A DNA stretch of 64,000 bases from Spodoptera frugiperda (taxonomy: Eukaryota; Arthropoda; Insecta; Lepidoptera; Noctuidae), in NCBI RefSeq assembly GCF_023101765.2, contig NC_064215.1, forward strand, positions 11,036,001-11,100,000. The letters run 5' to 3'. Numbering within the stretch: the first letter of the stretch is position 1; every line of letters starts with the position of its first letter. This document shows, one piece after another, positions 8,360 to 23,300 of this stretch. Position numbers and translations under genes: made by a program. Under the pieces are notes generated by a model. It searched no databases. It saw only the letters and a list, made by a program, of their open reading frames with translations, and was not told the DNA's origin.

Positions 8360-11300
8360 GTAAGCCTATGTTATTACTAGATAATTATAATTAAACAGTT
8401 TTATTGTTATACCTAGTGGGAAATTTTCCTCTTTCCAAATAGAAAACATGTTATGTTTGTTTTAATTTACCAAACTAGTTATTATTATTTTGTGACAATG
8501 TTTAAATCATAAACATACTATTAATTCCTTGTTCGCACATGTGATAACACTCGTTTGAAGGAAATTAGACTCAAAATTCTTTGCAAGAAAGTTCAATATC
8601 CAATATTATTGTTATTGTCCTTTTTTTTATTCATTTTCCTAATGGTATTTGTAGCAGCCAGAGGTAATTCTTTTTTTAAATGCATTCTTTTCATGCCAGT
8701 ATTGTTTATATGGAAAGTATTGCTTGACAAGCACTTTATACAACTATGTCATACCTACATAACATTAGGAAGTGTTTAGTTGCATTTAATTAAAATAAAT
8801 TATAACATGGCTACTAGAAATATGTAATTACTGGGTTTAAAATAAAAACTTTACATAATATAGATATCTCTTTGAATACTTATGGCTTACAAATGTTTAA
8901 AATTAGTTTCCAATACTAATAGGTAATTATAAATTGAGTAGGTCATTTCAATTATCCCTAATATTTATATTTCAAATTGGTACCTAAATGTTAACAATAA
9001 ACATATTATAAATATAACAATTAATAAATTAGGTATTAATGATATACAAGGAAAACAAACATGACTATAAATTAGTTACCTATCCTTGTCAAATCATGTT
9101 CATGTCAAGTTGCCAGTACTAATAATGTAGTTAAAATGTTGCCAGACAACATAAATATGCACATCATACTACATTATCATAGTAAAGATATCCAAATGAG
9201 GTAAAAGACAGACAAACAAAGCCTGTCAATGTAGACATGTCCATTATTTCCTTCCTCGAAAAAAAAACAGGTTTAGAAAATAGGTACCTACTCCATTGTC
9301 TACTATTTTTAGTAATACCAGGTTAAAGAAACTATCAAATTCCTACAATCTTAGCTTGCCAGTATTTCTTTGTTTATTGTCCATTGTGTTCTCCGATCAA
9401 ATATCAAACAAAAAATATCTCATTTTAATATTCACCTCTCGGCATCACCTATGAATACCAATTGAGGACAATGAGGTTTTATGTATGTAGTCTGTATACT
9501 GTGTTCATAGTCATCGTAGATGGGATTAAAATTTACATAAACACAAAATAAAACAACCAACTAGTATGAGAATCATTTATTTTGAATCATATTCAAAGAC
9601 AGTCATATAATTTAATATTATATATCATAAATAGTCTTTATATTGTACTTATATATCTAAAGTCTTTTGTTTTCCTCCCAGCGGGATTGTTTGTTTCATT
9701 AATATCGAAACTAGCCTCATGCTCTACCAAAATTTGCCTTATCGATGCCAACTAACTGGCATGAAAGATCATAAAGCTTTTCTTGATAATCTAATTTCTT
9801 TGAGAAACTATTGCTAATACCTTCAATACAGTTACTTATGTATAATCCTCCTTTTTTCTCTATATCTTGGTCGAAACAAGCATGAAGTATAGAAACTGCC
9901 CCTTTAGCCGGGGTTTTGAAGAATACTTTCATGAGCCAAGGGAAAGCTTTTTTGAACATGGTGTGTTCAAACAGATCTGTGTCCACAATGCCGGGGTGAA
10001 CCGCATAACATTTCACCGGATATCCTTCTTCTTCCATCATCTTGTTGATGTAACGAGCACTCATTAACTGTAACAAACGGAACACTTGCTTAAAATATAA
10101 CTTTTTATAACTAATTTAAATAACAAATCTCCTGCTATGAGAAACCAGTTAGAATACAGTTGTTAGATGAAAGTAGAACATTTCTTTACCTGTGCCAGTT
10201 TAGCCTGCGCATACGCCGCCGTCGTGTCGTAGTGCTCCTTCATATTGATGTCATCAAAGAATATCTTCCCAGGGTAATGAGCACACGATGTCACATTCAC
10301 CACCCTGGCCGCCTCGCCGAGAGCGCCACCCTTTTTTAGTGCTGGCAACAACAAATGTGTCAAATAAAAGTGACCCAGATGATTGACCGCTAATTGATTC
10401 TCAAATCCGTCTTCAGTAACATGATAGTCTCCGTACATTATCCCAGCATTGTTGACAAGTAGATGAATAGTCGGGAATTTTTCCATAACAGTCTGTGCAA
10501 AATTCTTGACCGATTTCAACGACTGCAAATCCAATGGAAAGGCTATGATGTTATCACCATTCTCCATGTTATCAGCTAGCTTCTTCATAGCTTCCGGTTT
10601 CCTGACACCAGCGATGACCATCATATTTGCCTTTAACAGTCCTCGCACGACTTCGACCCCTATTCCGCGAGCTCCGCCCGTAATGACCGCAATTTTCCTC
10701 TTCGCGTCTGGCAACACAATTTTGTTTCTCCTGATATTAACCCAGTCATCAATAAGGCCACCGGCGCCTGCGCCCTGCATGTCTAGCGCGTACTTCAGTT
10801 CACTGAGGATGTGCTTCAAGGGTTTATGCCTGTTTATGTACCAATAAACAGCTGCGGCACTTGTCAGAATTACCGCTGAAGCGATTGCGAGAGACATGTT
10901 GAGGTTATGTTTTCGTCCGCTCGTCGCGACGCTACGGTTGCACTGGCAGTCGATGCTTTCACTCCGCTGGAAATCCTCAACGCTTTCTCTCGATCCGGTG
11001 TTTGTTTGGGTTTATACCGTTAGTCCTGAGGTCGCGCTACTCATTTATCATTAAATGATAGCGAATCCCCAATATTATCTGTAACAAAACAGAGAATTAA
11101 ACGTAAACACATAATTAAATACAATGCGAGCAAAAAACGTTCCGAGGCGTGTTATCGTTGCGTGGCCTCCAGCTGTACTGAAAAGGATGACGCAACGCTA
11201 CTACTATTGATATTAGAACAGACGGAAGTTATTGAAGTGTTAAAACATAAAACCTTAGATATCTTATTGATTTTTTTTATGTTCTGCAGAAGAATAGAGC

Positions 11301-14300
11301 TTGAGCCAAATACCTGACTATCTCGTGCACTCCACTGGTTCACAATAATATTTACGGAATGAAATACCATCTGTTATGCGATATGCACGGTGCACCTGAC
11401 GGTACTGACTTGTTTGTTTTGCAAATTCAATCGGGGCGCATGCGCTGTACGTGCTGGTATTTATCGTTGTACCGTCCGATTTCTAATTATGGCATTAACA
11501 GGTTGCGGTGCAGTGGTTATCGCGGTTTCGTTAATATTCTTTATACTGTTGTGCTAATTTTGGCAACTCGTTGAAGAATGATATCCGATCGACGCTTCCG
11601 ATTTCCTATCGGAGTGGTTTTTCTGCAGATTTCTTCGATTGTTGTGTTTGGTCTTAGAGTATTATAACCGGTCGATCATGAAATATCGCTTTATGAGCGC
11701 TTAGTACAACAGCCTTATTTAAATATTTTACGACTTCGGCCAGATGCCTTTACAACTCAACGTTTTATGGCTATTCTACAGGGCTGGATGATTGAGCTTC
11801 AGGGATGAGATATTATAAAAAATGTGTTCTCGTTATAATAGGATTAAGGGCTACCAATTTTTTTCAATACTTCTTCACTTAAGGAATTTCTTTTGTAGTC
11901 CCTATTGGTCGAGTTCTAAGCGACGCGAACGCGCAACGAATCTACTCCAAATAAATCGGGGTTGAGAATGTAAAGCGACCTGTTTATGTGCTCCCCTTAT
12001 CCAACATCAATGTTTGACGCAGATAGAGATGGCGGTATATCGTCATCTTTTTCTAACATTCTAGCGGTACGGACTAGTTCCCGCTTCGAGATTTTAATTA
12101 AGGGTCTTTGAACTACTGAATGCTGATGGTGCGTGTCGTCTGTGCTATGACGCAACACGAAAACGATGTAAAAACGCAAATGCTTAATGTCTACTTAGTC
12201 GGAGTAGACTATGACGTCATTTACCGTTAGAGATTGATCCAAACAATATGGATCGTGATAATGAAGATGAATATAATAGTTCTTGTAAAGTAATTTAAGA
12301 CGTCAAAGGACTGTTACGAAATTAAACGCTCTATCTCAACTCTATCTACGGATAACTCAACAATTTTGATTCCTCTGATAACTTAAGGCATTTTTGTGAT
12401 AAGTACTTCAGTCCAATGAATGAAGGAACTAAGATTTAGAGACATTCAATCTTATTGTGCCAAAATATGACATCTGTTATCTCAAAATTGGCTGAAATAA
12501 TTTACTAAGCACAATAGACAAAAAATAAACAAGGACATATAAAACATCAGCAGTGAGCTAATGGCGTTATGGACAGTTACGGTTATTCGATGACAAAATG
12601 CATTCAGGTCAAATTCCTGGACAACCGCAACACAAAGACTTTGAGGGATTTTTGAGCTGCCCACAACACCTCGTGGTTGTTGGGTTTCATAAGCCCTTCA
12701 AACGAATTGACGTTAAATAAACGTAGCTTTACTCACGCCTTTAGACTAAAGATCATTGATTTCAGAACATTATTGCAAGCGGAACGTAAAACAATAAATA
12801 GTCCTGCCAAGTTGATGCAATTAATAACGAATCTTTCGCTGAAGTCACTGTAGCAGATAAAATCGATGTGTTTACAACCTGTATAAATAAAACAAGGCTT
12901 TCAAACAACTCGCAAGAAAGCAGAAAATAAATTAAAAACAAAATACAAGCCCTTCGAGATCCGGTTGGAGAAACAATACGGCATTAAGCTAAAGCAAACT
13001 TGCTGCATACGTAATAACGTACAATGACCAATTCCATGCACTCGAGACTTGACCGGGGAAACCTGTTTTCAAAGGCGCTGTGCCCATGGACTTTGACTAC
13101 CACTACGCTGTTTGACCTTGGATGCTTTAAAACTTACCCTCATCATCGCTGGCTATGCACATCGCGAATTAAAGACGTTCTACCTCGGAGCAGCGATGAA
13201 AACAACGTATTTGGTCATTAACGAAAGCTCGTCGGTTTTGTTGTTGCGGTTTTAAAGTTCCTATTAGCAGGCTGCATTCAGCGCGGCGAAGCGTTTGTGC
13301 GAAAGACTATGTAGGGAGATTTAAAAGTGTTTTCGAATTAGCACTTGGTTGAAAGCATGTGCTAATGTTACAGGTTTATCGAGCAGTGAGCTCTAAGGAC
13401 ACACGCTTAGCATATGCCGCAAGATACTCGATACGTCAGATGAAGCGAAAATAGAAAAAAGGGACAGGTTCCCTGAGAGCTGACATTTAAGACAAAGTAA
13501 ATAAGCTTTATCGAAAGTGCCTATTCTGGGAAAAGTTTTAAAGTAACAATAAAATGGATTTAGGAGATCCTTTTACTGCCATGGTAGCTAAAACAAAATT
13601 GGCACTTGGGAATCGTTTCACCTTTTGAACAATATAAAGAGAATATCCACCTAATAAAGTGCTTTATGTATGGTGATGATAAAGTAACTGTTCATTGTAC
13701 AGCTGGTGTTTCTAACCGGTTTTCCGGGTCATCCCTCATTAGTCGCAAGGCCCTCAAATTAACAAACTGCTAAATACGGAGACCAGTTATCGTCTGTACC
13801 GTGCACAGTATTGTCGTTTCGCCTTGGAGTTTTAATGGCAATGTCGTATGTATAAAAAAGTTGACATCAGCTGTTTAACCAAGGTTTCATTCATGAGCTG
13901 GTTTTTCACTTGTAGAGAAGTCACAATGTGTTAATTTTCTACGCTTTTGCTGTTAAAGTGAGAGTAGATTTTACCATCGTTAGCTTAGTAGCACCTTATA
14001 CAACATGGTTTCTTCCCAAACCTATCATATTTGGTTGGGGAGTTCAAATCCGGTTTCCGCGCTTTATATGAACTAGGTGTTATAAAGATATTGTAAGAGC
14101 AAAGCACTTTGAAATGGCCATTGGCCACCAAATAGTTAAAGGTTACTGTTTTTCAAACTAACTATTATGCAAATGATTTATTATCTCAGACTGGTTTTTT
14201 TTTACGTTTTATGGATCGGTGTTTTCCTGGTGTTTGTCCTATGTTGTTTTTGTCGTAACTTATACTTAATCTTCTACGAATTTTATTTGATCTTACTTTG

Positions 14301-17300
14301 CTTTTGATTTTGCATTTATTAATGCTAAGTTGGGATTTATGAGTCTAAAATATTTGCAAAACTGCTTATTAAATTTTTATACAAATATGTTTCGAAATGC
14401 CAATATTGCTAAACCTCAAATGAGATCATGTGAAAGGTTTCTTACTTAGGAATATTTTTTAAAGGTTATTAAATATTTGTATGGCTTCTTCGACTCGGGT
14501 GTTATCAGGAAAGTTGTTTAGCTCAGCGCACCGTAGGAATGTTATAAGCACCAACCAAGCTAGTTCCCTATACACTAAACAACTAGCATGGTTCACTGAT
14601 TTGAAAGAATACCTTTCTGTTCTTTTTTTAACTTAAATACGCACATCCTTACCACAGGCTTACCAGAAAGAAATTTCATGGTTGAGGTAACATTGACAAT
14701 GTTCTATTACGAGCCGGTCAAGTTTGTAGTTAGTTATATTTGGACTCACTGACGTCAGGACAATTTTATCGACCATTCGTACCATTAGTTAATTACGTTC
14801 TTCTAATGACTAGCGTGGATTACCGGAATTCCATTGTCACCTGTATAATTGGCATATAATTCCACATTGTCCGTCGAGCCAGCTTTAGTGACGCCTTTGA
14901 TTACGTCATTCTCTTACTCACATTTAAATGCACGTTGCAATTATGTCACCGGTAGTTTCAACGTATTTATCATCTTTTTAAACACACCGGAAATGGACTA
15001 TTTAATGATAAAATATGAATTTTAAGTGTTCGTATTTAAAACTGGGCTAATCTATTTGTTTAGTTGTGAAACGAAACTAAACATTGATAAGTTTTGTAGA
15101 ACAAACATATAGAGCAATTGTAAGCGGTCAAGAGATGGCTTGAATACTCGTAGATTAGATAAATGTTACGCCCAAAATTCTTTCCGTATCGTTACCACAT
15201 CACTTATGGTTATTGCACAGCCCCCTCTGTCTAGCCATAGGGGAGATTAATCTCCCCTCAATTCAAAGCCAACGAAACCACTCGAAAAACAATAGGAACA
15301 AAAACAGGGATAAATATAGCTGTTGCCAACGCCTTGTGAAAATAGTTTGTTATGGGGAAAACATTCACATTCGAACTACGTGCCCCCAATATTTCGAAGA
15401 GAATAAAGGAAATAAATACCTCATTCCATTTATTGTTTGCCTTAATAGCAAAACAGTACCTTATCACATAGAAGAGAAAGATAAAAATTGCCGTAATTAC
15501 GGTGATGAAGTAAAGCGTGATAAAGGCAGCGTAAACTTTCATAATGACTCAACAGATATTTATTTAGCTGGGTTTGCAGTGCAATGTTTCTTTGTGGACC
15601 CTGATTACGGCATGAAGAAAATATTTTTGAAACGGTTTAGTATTCAGCATGCAGTGTTCTTGGAATTTTAAAATGTGCAGTTTGAATTTCAAATCAGAAA
15701 CCGAATAGCACGAGACACAAAGGCTTCGCAATTCTTTTTTATTGAATCATAAACTTTGAGAATGGTAATCGAAAATATTTCATATCCATAGTCCTGGGCC
15801 AAACAGTTTTAGACTTTAGTACGACTGAGCTATGATCTTTTCAGCAATAAAACTCTGAAGCAGATAAAATTCAATCTCAATATTTTCTCCAGCTGGCATT
15901 ACCGAATCTGTATTTATGAGGATACGAGAGAAATGGCAATAAATCATCTCCTCTATGTTGAATAGTTACATAACATAAAATGATTTAGGTACTATCATCA
16001 TAAGGTTTCCTATAATCATTTCTTGTAAGTACTAAAGCTTTTAAATTTTATTTATTCCCATTTGTCCTTTTCTTTGTTACCATAGCTTGAAAACTTGCAT
16101 TATACAAGATTTTCTAAAGACTGGTTCAAAGCAAGGTCTTAATAGAGACTTAGTAAACAGTTTTTAATCCCATTAAGAAGTCCCAATTCAAGATGGAGTC
16201 CAATAATTTAATTAAAGTCTTTAGAATTTTCAGCTACGTTGAAATAGATTAATCAGGTAATTTCGTAATCTTTTCGATCGACATTTAGTGATTTTTGACT
16301 GTGGTCTTACTGTTAGACATCCAATCATCTGAATCATCATAGAGAAAGATCGCCAATGCGCAATTTATTGCTCTGCTCGCCCGGAAATAAAGAAAAAACT
16401 ATCGATATTCTCAAACAAGTGAATCCAATATTCGCTCAGAGTATTATTTCGGAATGATTTTTTGGCTAGCATTTTTATTTCCGTGTTCTCGGAACTTGAT
16501 GATTCATGTGCTCTAATGGTTGATATAAAATATCGTCTTGAAGGCAACATGACTAATATTACAATTTAATATGGAAACAAAGATGATACATACGACAATG
16601 CGCTAATGTTTTTAATTTTGCCAACTTTGTGTCACAAAGTTTACATTACAATGACTAGTGAGAAACGAACACTTTGTACCGAGTGACAAATGGTCTGTTG
16701 TTGAACTTTGCACGGCAATTGATGAAGATATTTTCTTTGTGTTTGTGAAAGATGGTCTTACAGTGTATTTTAAACAAATTGAACGATCTCATCTGAGTCA
16801 TTTAACTTCGGGAAATATCTGAATGATACATTTTAAGCTGCAAATACACGTAACTTGACTTCAAATTTAGTTTAAAACGTCAGTGATGTAGACTTGTTTG
16901 CTTCAGTATTTCCATAATTAGATACGATCTTGAACTATAAACATGGTATCAGTGCACTGTTTTCAAGACCGCTAGTCTGCGTAGGAAGGTAAAGTCAGGC
17001 TGACGTCATCGCCTTTCACTGCACCGATGCCTATTTGAGGACTGCCTTTGAGGAACTTGCAAACCAGTGGGGGTGGTGTGCAAAGGTTAGATACTATTAT
17101 AAATATTGACAAACACGTGCAATTACTATCTTTGAAGGCAAAGGTCGCTATCTGATGTTCAGAACATTTCACTATTAAAGATAACGGCACTAATGAACTC
17201 TGATTATCCTTGGTGTGTGTTTATGAAAACATATTACAATAATTTGAAGGGAACCTCACCTCCATTTAATATAAACTTATCGTTAAATTGAAGAGCTGTT

Positions 17301-20300
17301 GGTAAATACTAAAGAGTACGCTAAAGAAGATCGTTGATGAGTTTATGATTAAAATTGATGCAAGATTACCTCACCTTGGGGTCAGTGACTTTTTTATATA
17401 GTTACTCAGTGATTGTCTGGCTAGTGTTTTTCTCACATGATTATTAGAATTATATTTATAGAGTTCATAGCGGTTCGTTGTTCACTTTGTGTTCGAAAAT
17501 AAAATCGGTGAAATGAACTTTAAAATATCCCCAGCATCGAAATAATTGGCTTGCTGCTGCAGGGGCTTAGGGTATAATTTTAGAACGATTGTTTTTACAG
17601 TAGCTTCTATTGTACTTAATTCTGTGATTAATAAGTGCTTACATATCAATTAGGTTAAACTCAACTAATTATATCCTACTTGGTGCTTACTCATGTTTAT
17701 TCACAGTTTAGTAAACTAAAGCTTAGTTTGCTGGCTGACTTGGTTACTAAACAACTCTTTTACTTTCAGCAAACCTAAATCATCTGTTACTAAGTAAACT
17801 ATATGGACATTCTCTTATTTGCTAATGAATTGGATCATTAATCATGCCTTAAAAGTCTAACAAAAAACGAATGACTAAGAAAACAAGCGGCATCATGAAC
17901 AATCCTATCTTCTTCCGATTGGGAGTTAAACTTACTTATCCGATTCCGTTAGTAGCTCAATACCTCAATAATCTCATAAATAACCTACAACGATCCTTAT
18001 CTATCGATGGACATACTCTTATCTTCAAAGATTACGTAAAAGATATGTGATGGTTGTTGTATTACCAAATAGAGATCCATCGTCTTCAAATCGCGTGAGA
18101 AGTACGAAATATGTATTGTTGCACGTAAACATTTTTGAAGTCCGTAACAAAATAGTGATTAAAATGATTTACCTGAAGTTGTTAGACGCGTTAGATTAAT
18201 TATTGTTCTTTGTTCGTTCCAAAATGTACACACGAGGTAAAATTTTGATAGGAACAGTAAGTGACAGATGACAATTTTGACAGATATGGATAGTGGATAA
18301 GTACAACCTCTTTGCTCGAAAATTATTGGAATCTCTTTGTACAAAATGCTGTTTAGATAAATCTTTGAAACATAAAACAAGTTTAAAAGATTAATTTACT
18401 GCAAGATATTAATTGAACAAGTCATTACAACATTCCAATGCATCACAAGTTAGTATGGTCGTGTATAGCATTTCGATTTGATGATTCGTTCCGTAATGCG
18501 CGCCACACACTATTTACTTGGTATTACATATTTCTGGTGTCACAACATACCTGTAATCCGAAGAAACTGTTACAATTATGGCAATTTAGTTATGCGTATT
18601 GCAGAATATGCATATACATTGCCATGTAGGTTCACGCTTACCGATTCCATGAACAAACCTTGATGGTATATCTGTCTGTGAAACTTACTAAATTCGTTCA
18701 GTGAAAGTACCACACGGACCATAGTAGCGCTTACATACACCACTTACTTAATAATTACGGAAGTCAGTTCATATACTTTCTTTACGGTCCACAATAAAAT
18801 CCGAGATTTATGTATTTTCTTTGGATTGAGAATAGCTGCGATTGTTTGGTCGTTTTATTGCTGTTCGATTTACTTCAGTTTTATAGAGAGAAATTAGATT
18901 TTATTGCCCTTAAAATTTGTTAGATGTCTTGCTGTCAATAGATATATATAAATTCAGAATAACATCTAACGTTTGTCCTATTATAAGTGGAGAATATTAT
19001 ATTTACGTAATGAAATGCTACATAAATTCTCCTTGGCAACAGAAATATGGACTAACATTAGTAATATTAAGAATACACTCCAAATAGAAAGCAATTTATG
19101 TATAAGAATAAATATTAATAGCTTCGGAGTTCCTCAAGGGTCTATTTAAGGACCGATGCCTACGTCATGTCAGTAGAGTGCTTGTCATTTCCACTCAATA
19201 CTGTCGGTTTCTGTAATGGAAGTATATCTGAATTCGATAACCTTTTAGATGGTTTCTTTAGGCGACATTGGCTGTCATATTGTGGAAGAAATCATATTTC
19301 ATTGTGTAGGTAAGTTGGGTGTGTATTGGGTTTATTTAATTCTGCGCGACGAAATCATTCTTCTTATTCCTATAATTGCGTAAAATGCAAGAAAGATACT
19401 TATATGCGTACATGAAGTGAAACTGGATATTTTTCTAGGCAGATGTTAAATGTTCAAGACTGTATATCAGTCATCATATCCGTTAAAACTACTGGTTCGT
19501 CTTCCTATGATGCTAACGATAGTGTTGATACGTTGATTGCTATCATTCACAACACATAATGAAAGAAAGTTAAGTTTCACATAAATGATCGATCGTGTAC
19601 GAACAGCTCTATCCACACTTAATCTGGCATGACTGTAATCTTTTACTGTCGACAGGAAATTGTTACAATACGTAACCACTCACGTTTTTATGGTTTAACT
19701 TTAATTGTCAGTAAATGCAGCTGTTACTTGTGCAGTAAAAATTAAAATAATTACCTAGTATACCTTGCAGCTGTCAACAAAATCTAGGTACTTACTAAAA
19801 ATAAAGTTGAAATGGAATTCGAAAAGAACCAAGCCGGATGGGGTATAAAAGTTATGATCTGAAAGAAATGTCTGCCACTTAGATATGACCCATTTCTGTC
19901 TGTGGCACCCAAACATGATTAATCTGTTCCCAACGATGTGTGTGCTCGCAAATTATACTCCGAATGCCTTGAGCATTCTCAAAGAGTCTTCAAACCATCA
20001 AAGAACACCTTTGTATAACAAATTCAATGCAAATATGGGTCATTCAACATCTTAACACAGACTCTTATTTAACTAACAAAGTACCCTTATACCACGTCGT
20101 GACAATTAAACCATTCAATTGATAAGGCCACAAGAATACATGGACTATGAATGAATGTCGACTATTTATAGAGATTAAATAGGCTTGATTGACACCATTA
20201 CTTTTGGTCGTACTTTATATAATAATGGTGAATGTCGTAGAGGACATTTTGATTCTACCAATTATAGCTTTATTGCTAGCAATTGATCTTTGATCAGATT

Positions 20301-23300
20301 AAATATTTCTGGAATTGAAAAAGTTCGACGTATTGGAGTGTGAAGAAGAAATGTGTCCCCAAAACGAATTCAGACGCAAAGGTCGGATGTCACCGCGGTT
20401 TTAGTAAAAACATCTGGTTTTTTGTAGAATATTTTTGATGAAGCGGAAACAGGTTTGGGTCTCTAAAATGCTTGTGAACTTATATGGAATTTTCATCTGA
20501 ATGTAACTTACGTGTATTCTCGAAGCATTTGGAATTTGTGAACGATACAACTTTCGAAAAAATATACAATGTGGTATTTAAATGCCTGCTTCATTGAACC
20601 GACTCTGCCCTTTAGCAACAACTAACTACTTTGAAGAAAACCTTAGTCATAGTTAAGTGTTTGAGTCATAGCCCTATAAAGAGCTCACCGGTCTTTTTAT
20701 TGGTTAATCAACTGTAATATAGTCCGCTTTCATGCATGACCTACAAAACAAGAAGCCAGACAAAGGCAATATCGATTTGGTTACATATTATGCAAACGAT
20801 TGATAAGTAAATTACTTTGGACTTTAAATTCTATTACTACCTATTATTGAAGGTAAGGTCACAGAGCAAAACGTCGCAGATATAATCGTGATGTAAGATT
20901 TTATTGTAGTAGATAGAAACGCTTGTGTAATTCTAATTCATGATAAAAATATTTAGGACAAGGTATGTATTGAATGATATACTAAGACCACGTATAAGCA
21001 AGAATGAAGATAAATCTCTCAATCTTTGTGAACCGAACTCAAAAACCGGTCTGAGATATTTATAAATTGTTCCATTTAAGCCAAAGGGGTCGGAACATTA
21101 AGTGATGTCATGACACCATTTCCAACACCATCTGATTGCTCACAACATTCAACGAAACAGTTCAATAATACCGGAATAATTTAAGCGTACGACGACGTCA
21201 CTCCGACCTCTCTACTTATAAATAAATACTAGCATATATTGACGAGGCACCTACGTCACACGGCATTGACAAATTTAATGTCGATACAATTTCCAAACTC
21301 AAGAACCTGATCGTAGAACTGAAGGCCGGAATCAAGAATACGATTATTTTCGGAAAGAAATCCGGTACAAAATTCATACCGATGCAAATGTTTGGTGCAA
21401 TATGTACACACATACTTATCAATACTTCGAAAGCGAAGACAGGTTTCCGTTTAATCGATTGCCAATTACGTAACGAGATCATCGTTCCTAATCGTGATTT
21501 AATTAATTCGATTCGTACGACTCGTTTGGCTAGTAATGCACCTTTGAATAAGCATGATGTCATCAGATTGCAGTAATGCCTGATTTAGTTCAGCTCTGTA
21601 TGGTCAGTTTGGTTTGCTACGGATGTGTCAACAATAGTTGAACTGACTTTTTTTTCTTTTGATTTATGAATTTTAATTTACTGACAGGCGATAAAAACTT
21701 AACTACAATTGATTGGAAAACACTAGAAAGGCATATGCATCCAACAGTGTCTTCTCTTCACAATCGATTGGAGAGAAACCAAGTCACAATGGAAAAGCAC
21801 TAGAAGACTAAAGTCATGTCGATTATGACGAAGCACGTCATTTCTTATGAGAAGTGAAACCAGAGCTAATTCAGATTGTGATGCTAAATGTGATTCTAAA
21901 TCTTGGCAATGGACGCTGTTTAAAATTTCAACAAATGCTGGTGTTATACGTTTCTCAAAACATTTAGACTATAAAATTAGTATTGCACTCGTATGTGCAT
22001 GAACCATGTAAAAGTCTATTGTCGGTCGAATTTTTGCGTGTATTACGTAAACAGATTTCTCGTATTCTTTCACAACTTTCATTCATTGCGACACATTATT
22101 TGCTATTGTGCGTGCTGTGGTGATGTTTAAAAAAACGTATTTCGATTGTTCGTAACCGCACGTGGACGATGCTGGCTTACATCTTCACATTTATGTAATG
22201 TGCATTATTTTGTTTATAAAACCATACCTATTCAATTTGAATATGGGGTTTTGAGCAAATCTGATATTTCAGCAGACTTAACTAACATCCCTCCTGCAGG
22301 CGATGGATTTCTTGAAATTATTTCCCGTTTTTCTATGTGTTTTTAACGAAATTCATCATTCAGTAACCCTAACCGGAGGTCCGAGTTTACATAAAACGTC
22401 CTTTGTTGCGTATACTTTGTGTTATAGCAGCTAATAGCCTTCTCTTCTCGCCATTGTCTAGAGAATTACTGACAATGTATCACCGGAAATTAATTTTCTG
22501 CTGGTGCTCCCTTTTTTGGCTTCTCAGTCACATTTAATTAAAACATCCTATTGAATTATCCCAACAAACTGATTTGCAGTCTTATACAAGTAACTTTGAT
22601 CAGTGTTATTTTTATCATTTAGCAGAACGCTCGCGTCACTAAGAAATATGTTCGTAGCAAGATAATATCAGCCAACAAGTAGGAGCTCACCATTCGTTAG
22701 CTCTGGATAAAATCTTTTAAAGTTTCTTTGAGAACTGTTGACCTCATAATGGATCTTGATTCGAAGTTGCCGTTACAATAAGTAGCTGTCTTATCATTTT
22801 CAGATCATTTTGTATCGAAGAACAAATAACTTTCGCGTATTAGGTACTTTTAAGTTGAAGAAATAATCTAGTGTTGTTCATTAGAGTTTGATTGATTGCG
22901 TCTTACAGCTTGTGTTTATGTTTCGTGTTTATGTCGTCTTTAACTGAAATATGTGTTTCTTTATTACCTAAACCAAGAATGTTGAGATGCTTGGCAAGGT
23001 ACTCGGAGTTCGTAACGAGTCACGATTCTACCGTATCCAATCGCAATGTTTGATGCTAACTGGTTCCAACATTGGTATGTAACTATGTAGCCGATGCACG
23101 TATCGATATCGCTCTCATTTCTGCTCATCCCGGAAACGAACAAACTTGCAGATAAAGCGACATTTGTAAATATAAAATGTTTTAAAAACTTATTACTATG
23201 TATTGTATTGATAACCCCATCTGGTTTCAGTCGGAATGTGTATTTGTCTGGAAACAGTGTGTCGTGTGGAATATATTTATTTCTACGTTTTGTTTGTTCA

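Noticed and set aside
15213..15671. 152-codon open frame in TBC intron 1, with a hydrophobic 94-codon frame on the other strand
   Set aside because: It starts at TTG, has no recognised motif, no splice context and a composition like the surrounding intron. Two overlapping open frames on opposite strands suggest chance in a stop-poor stretch.
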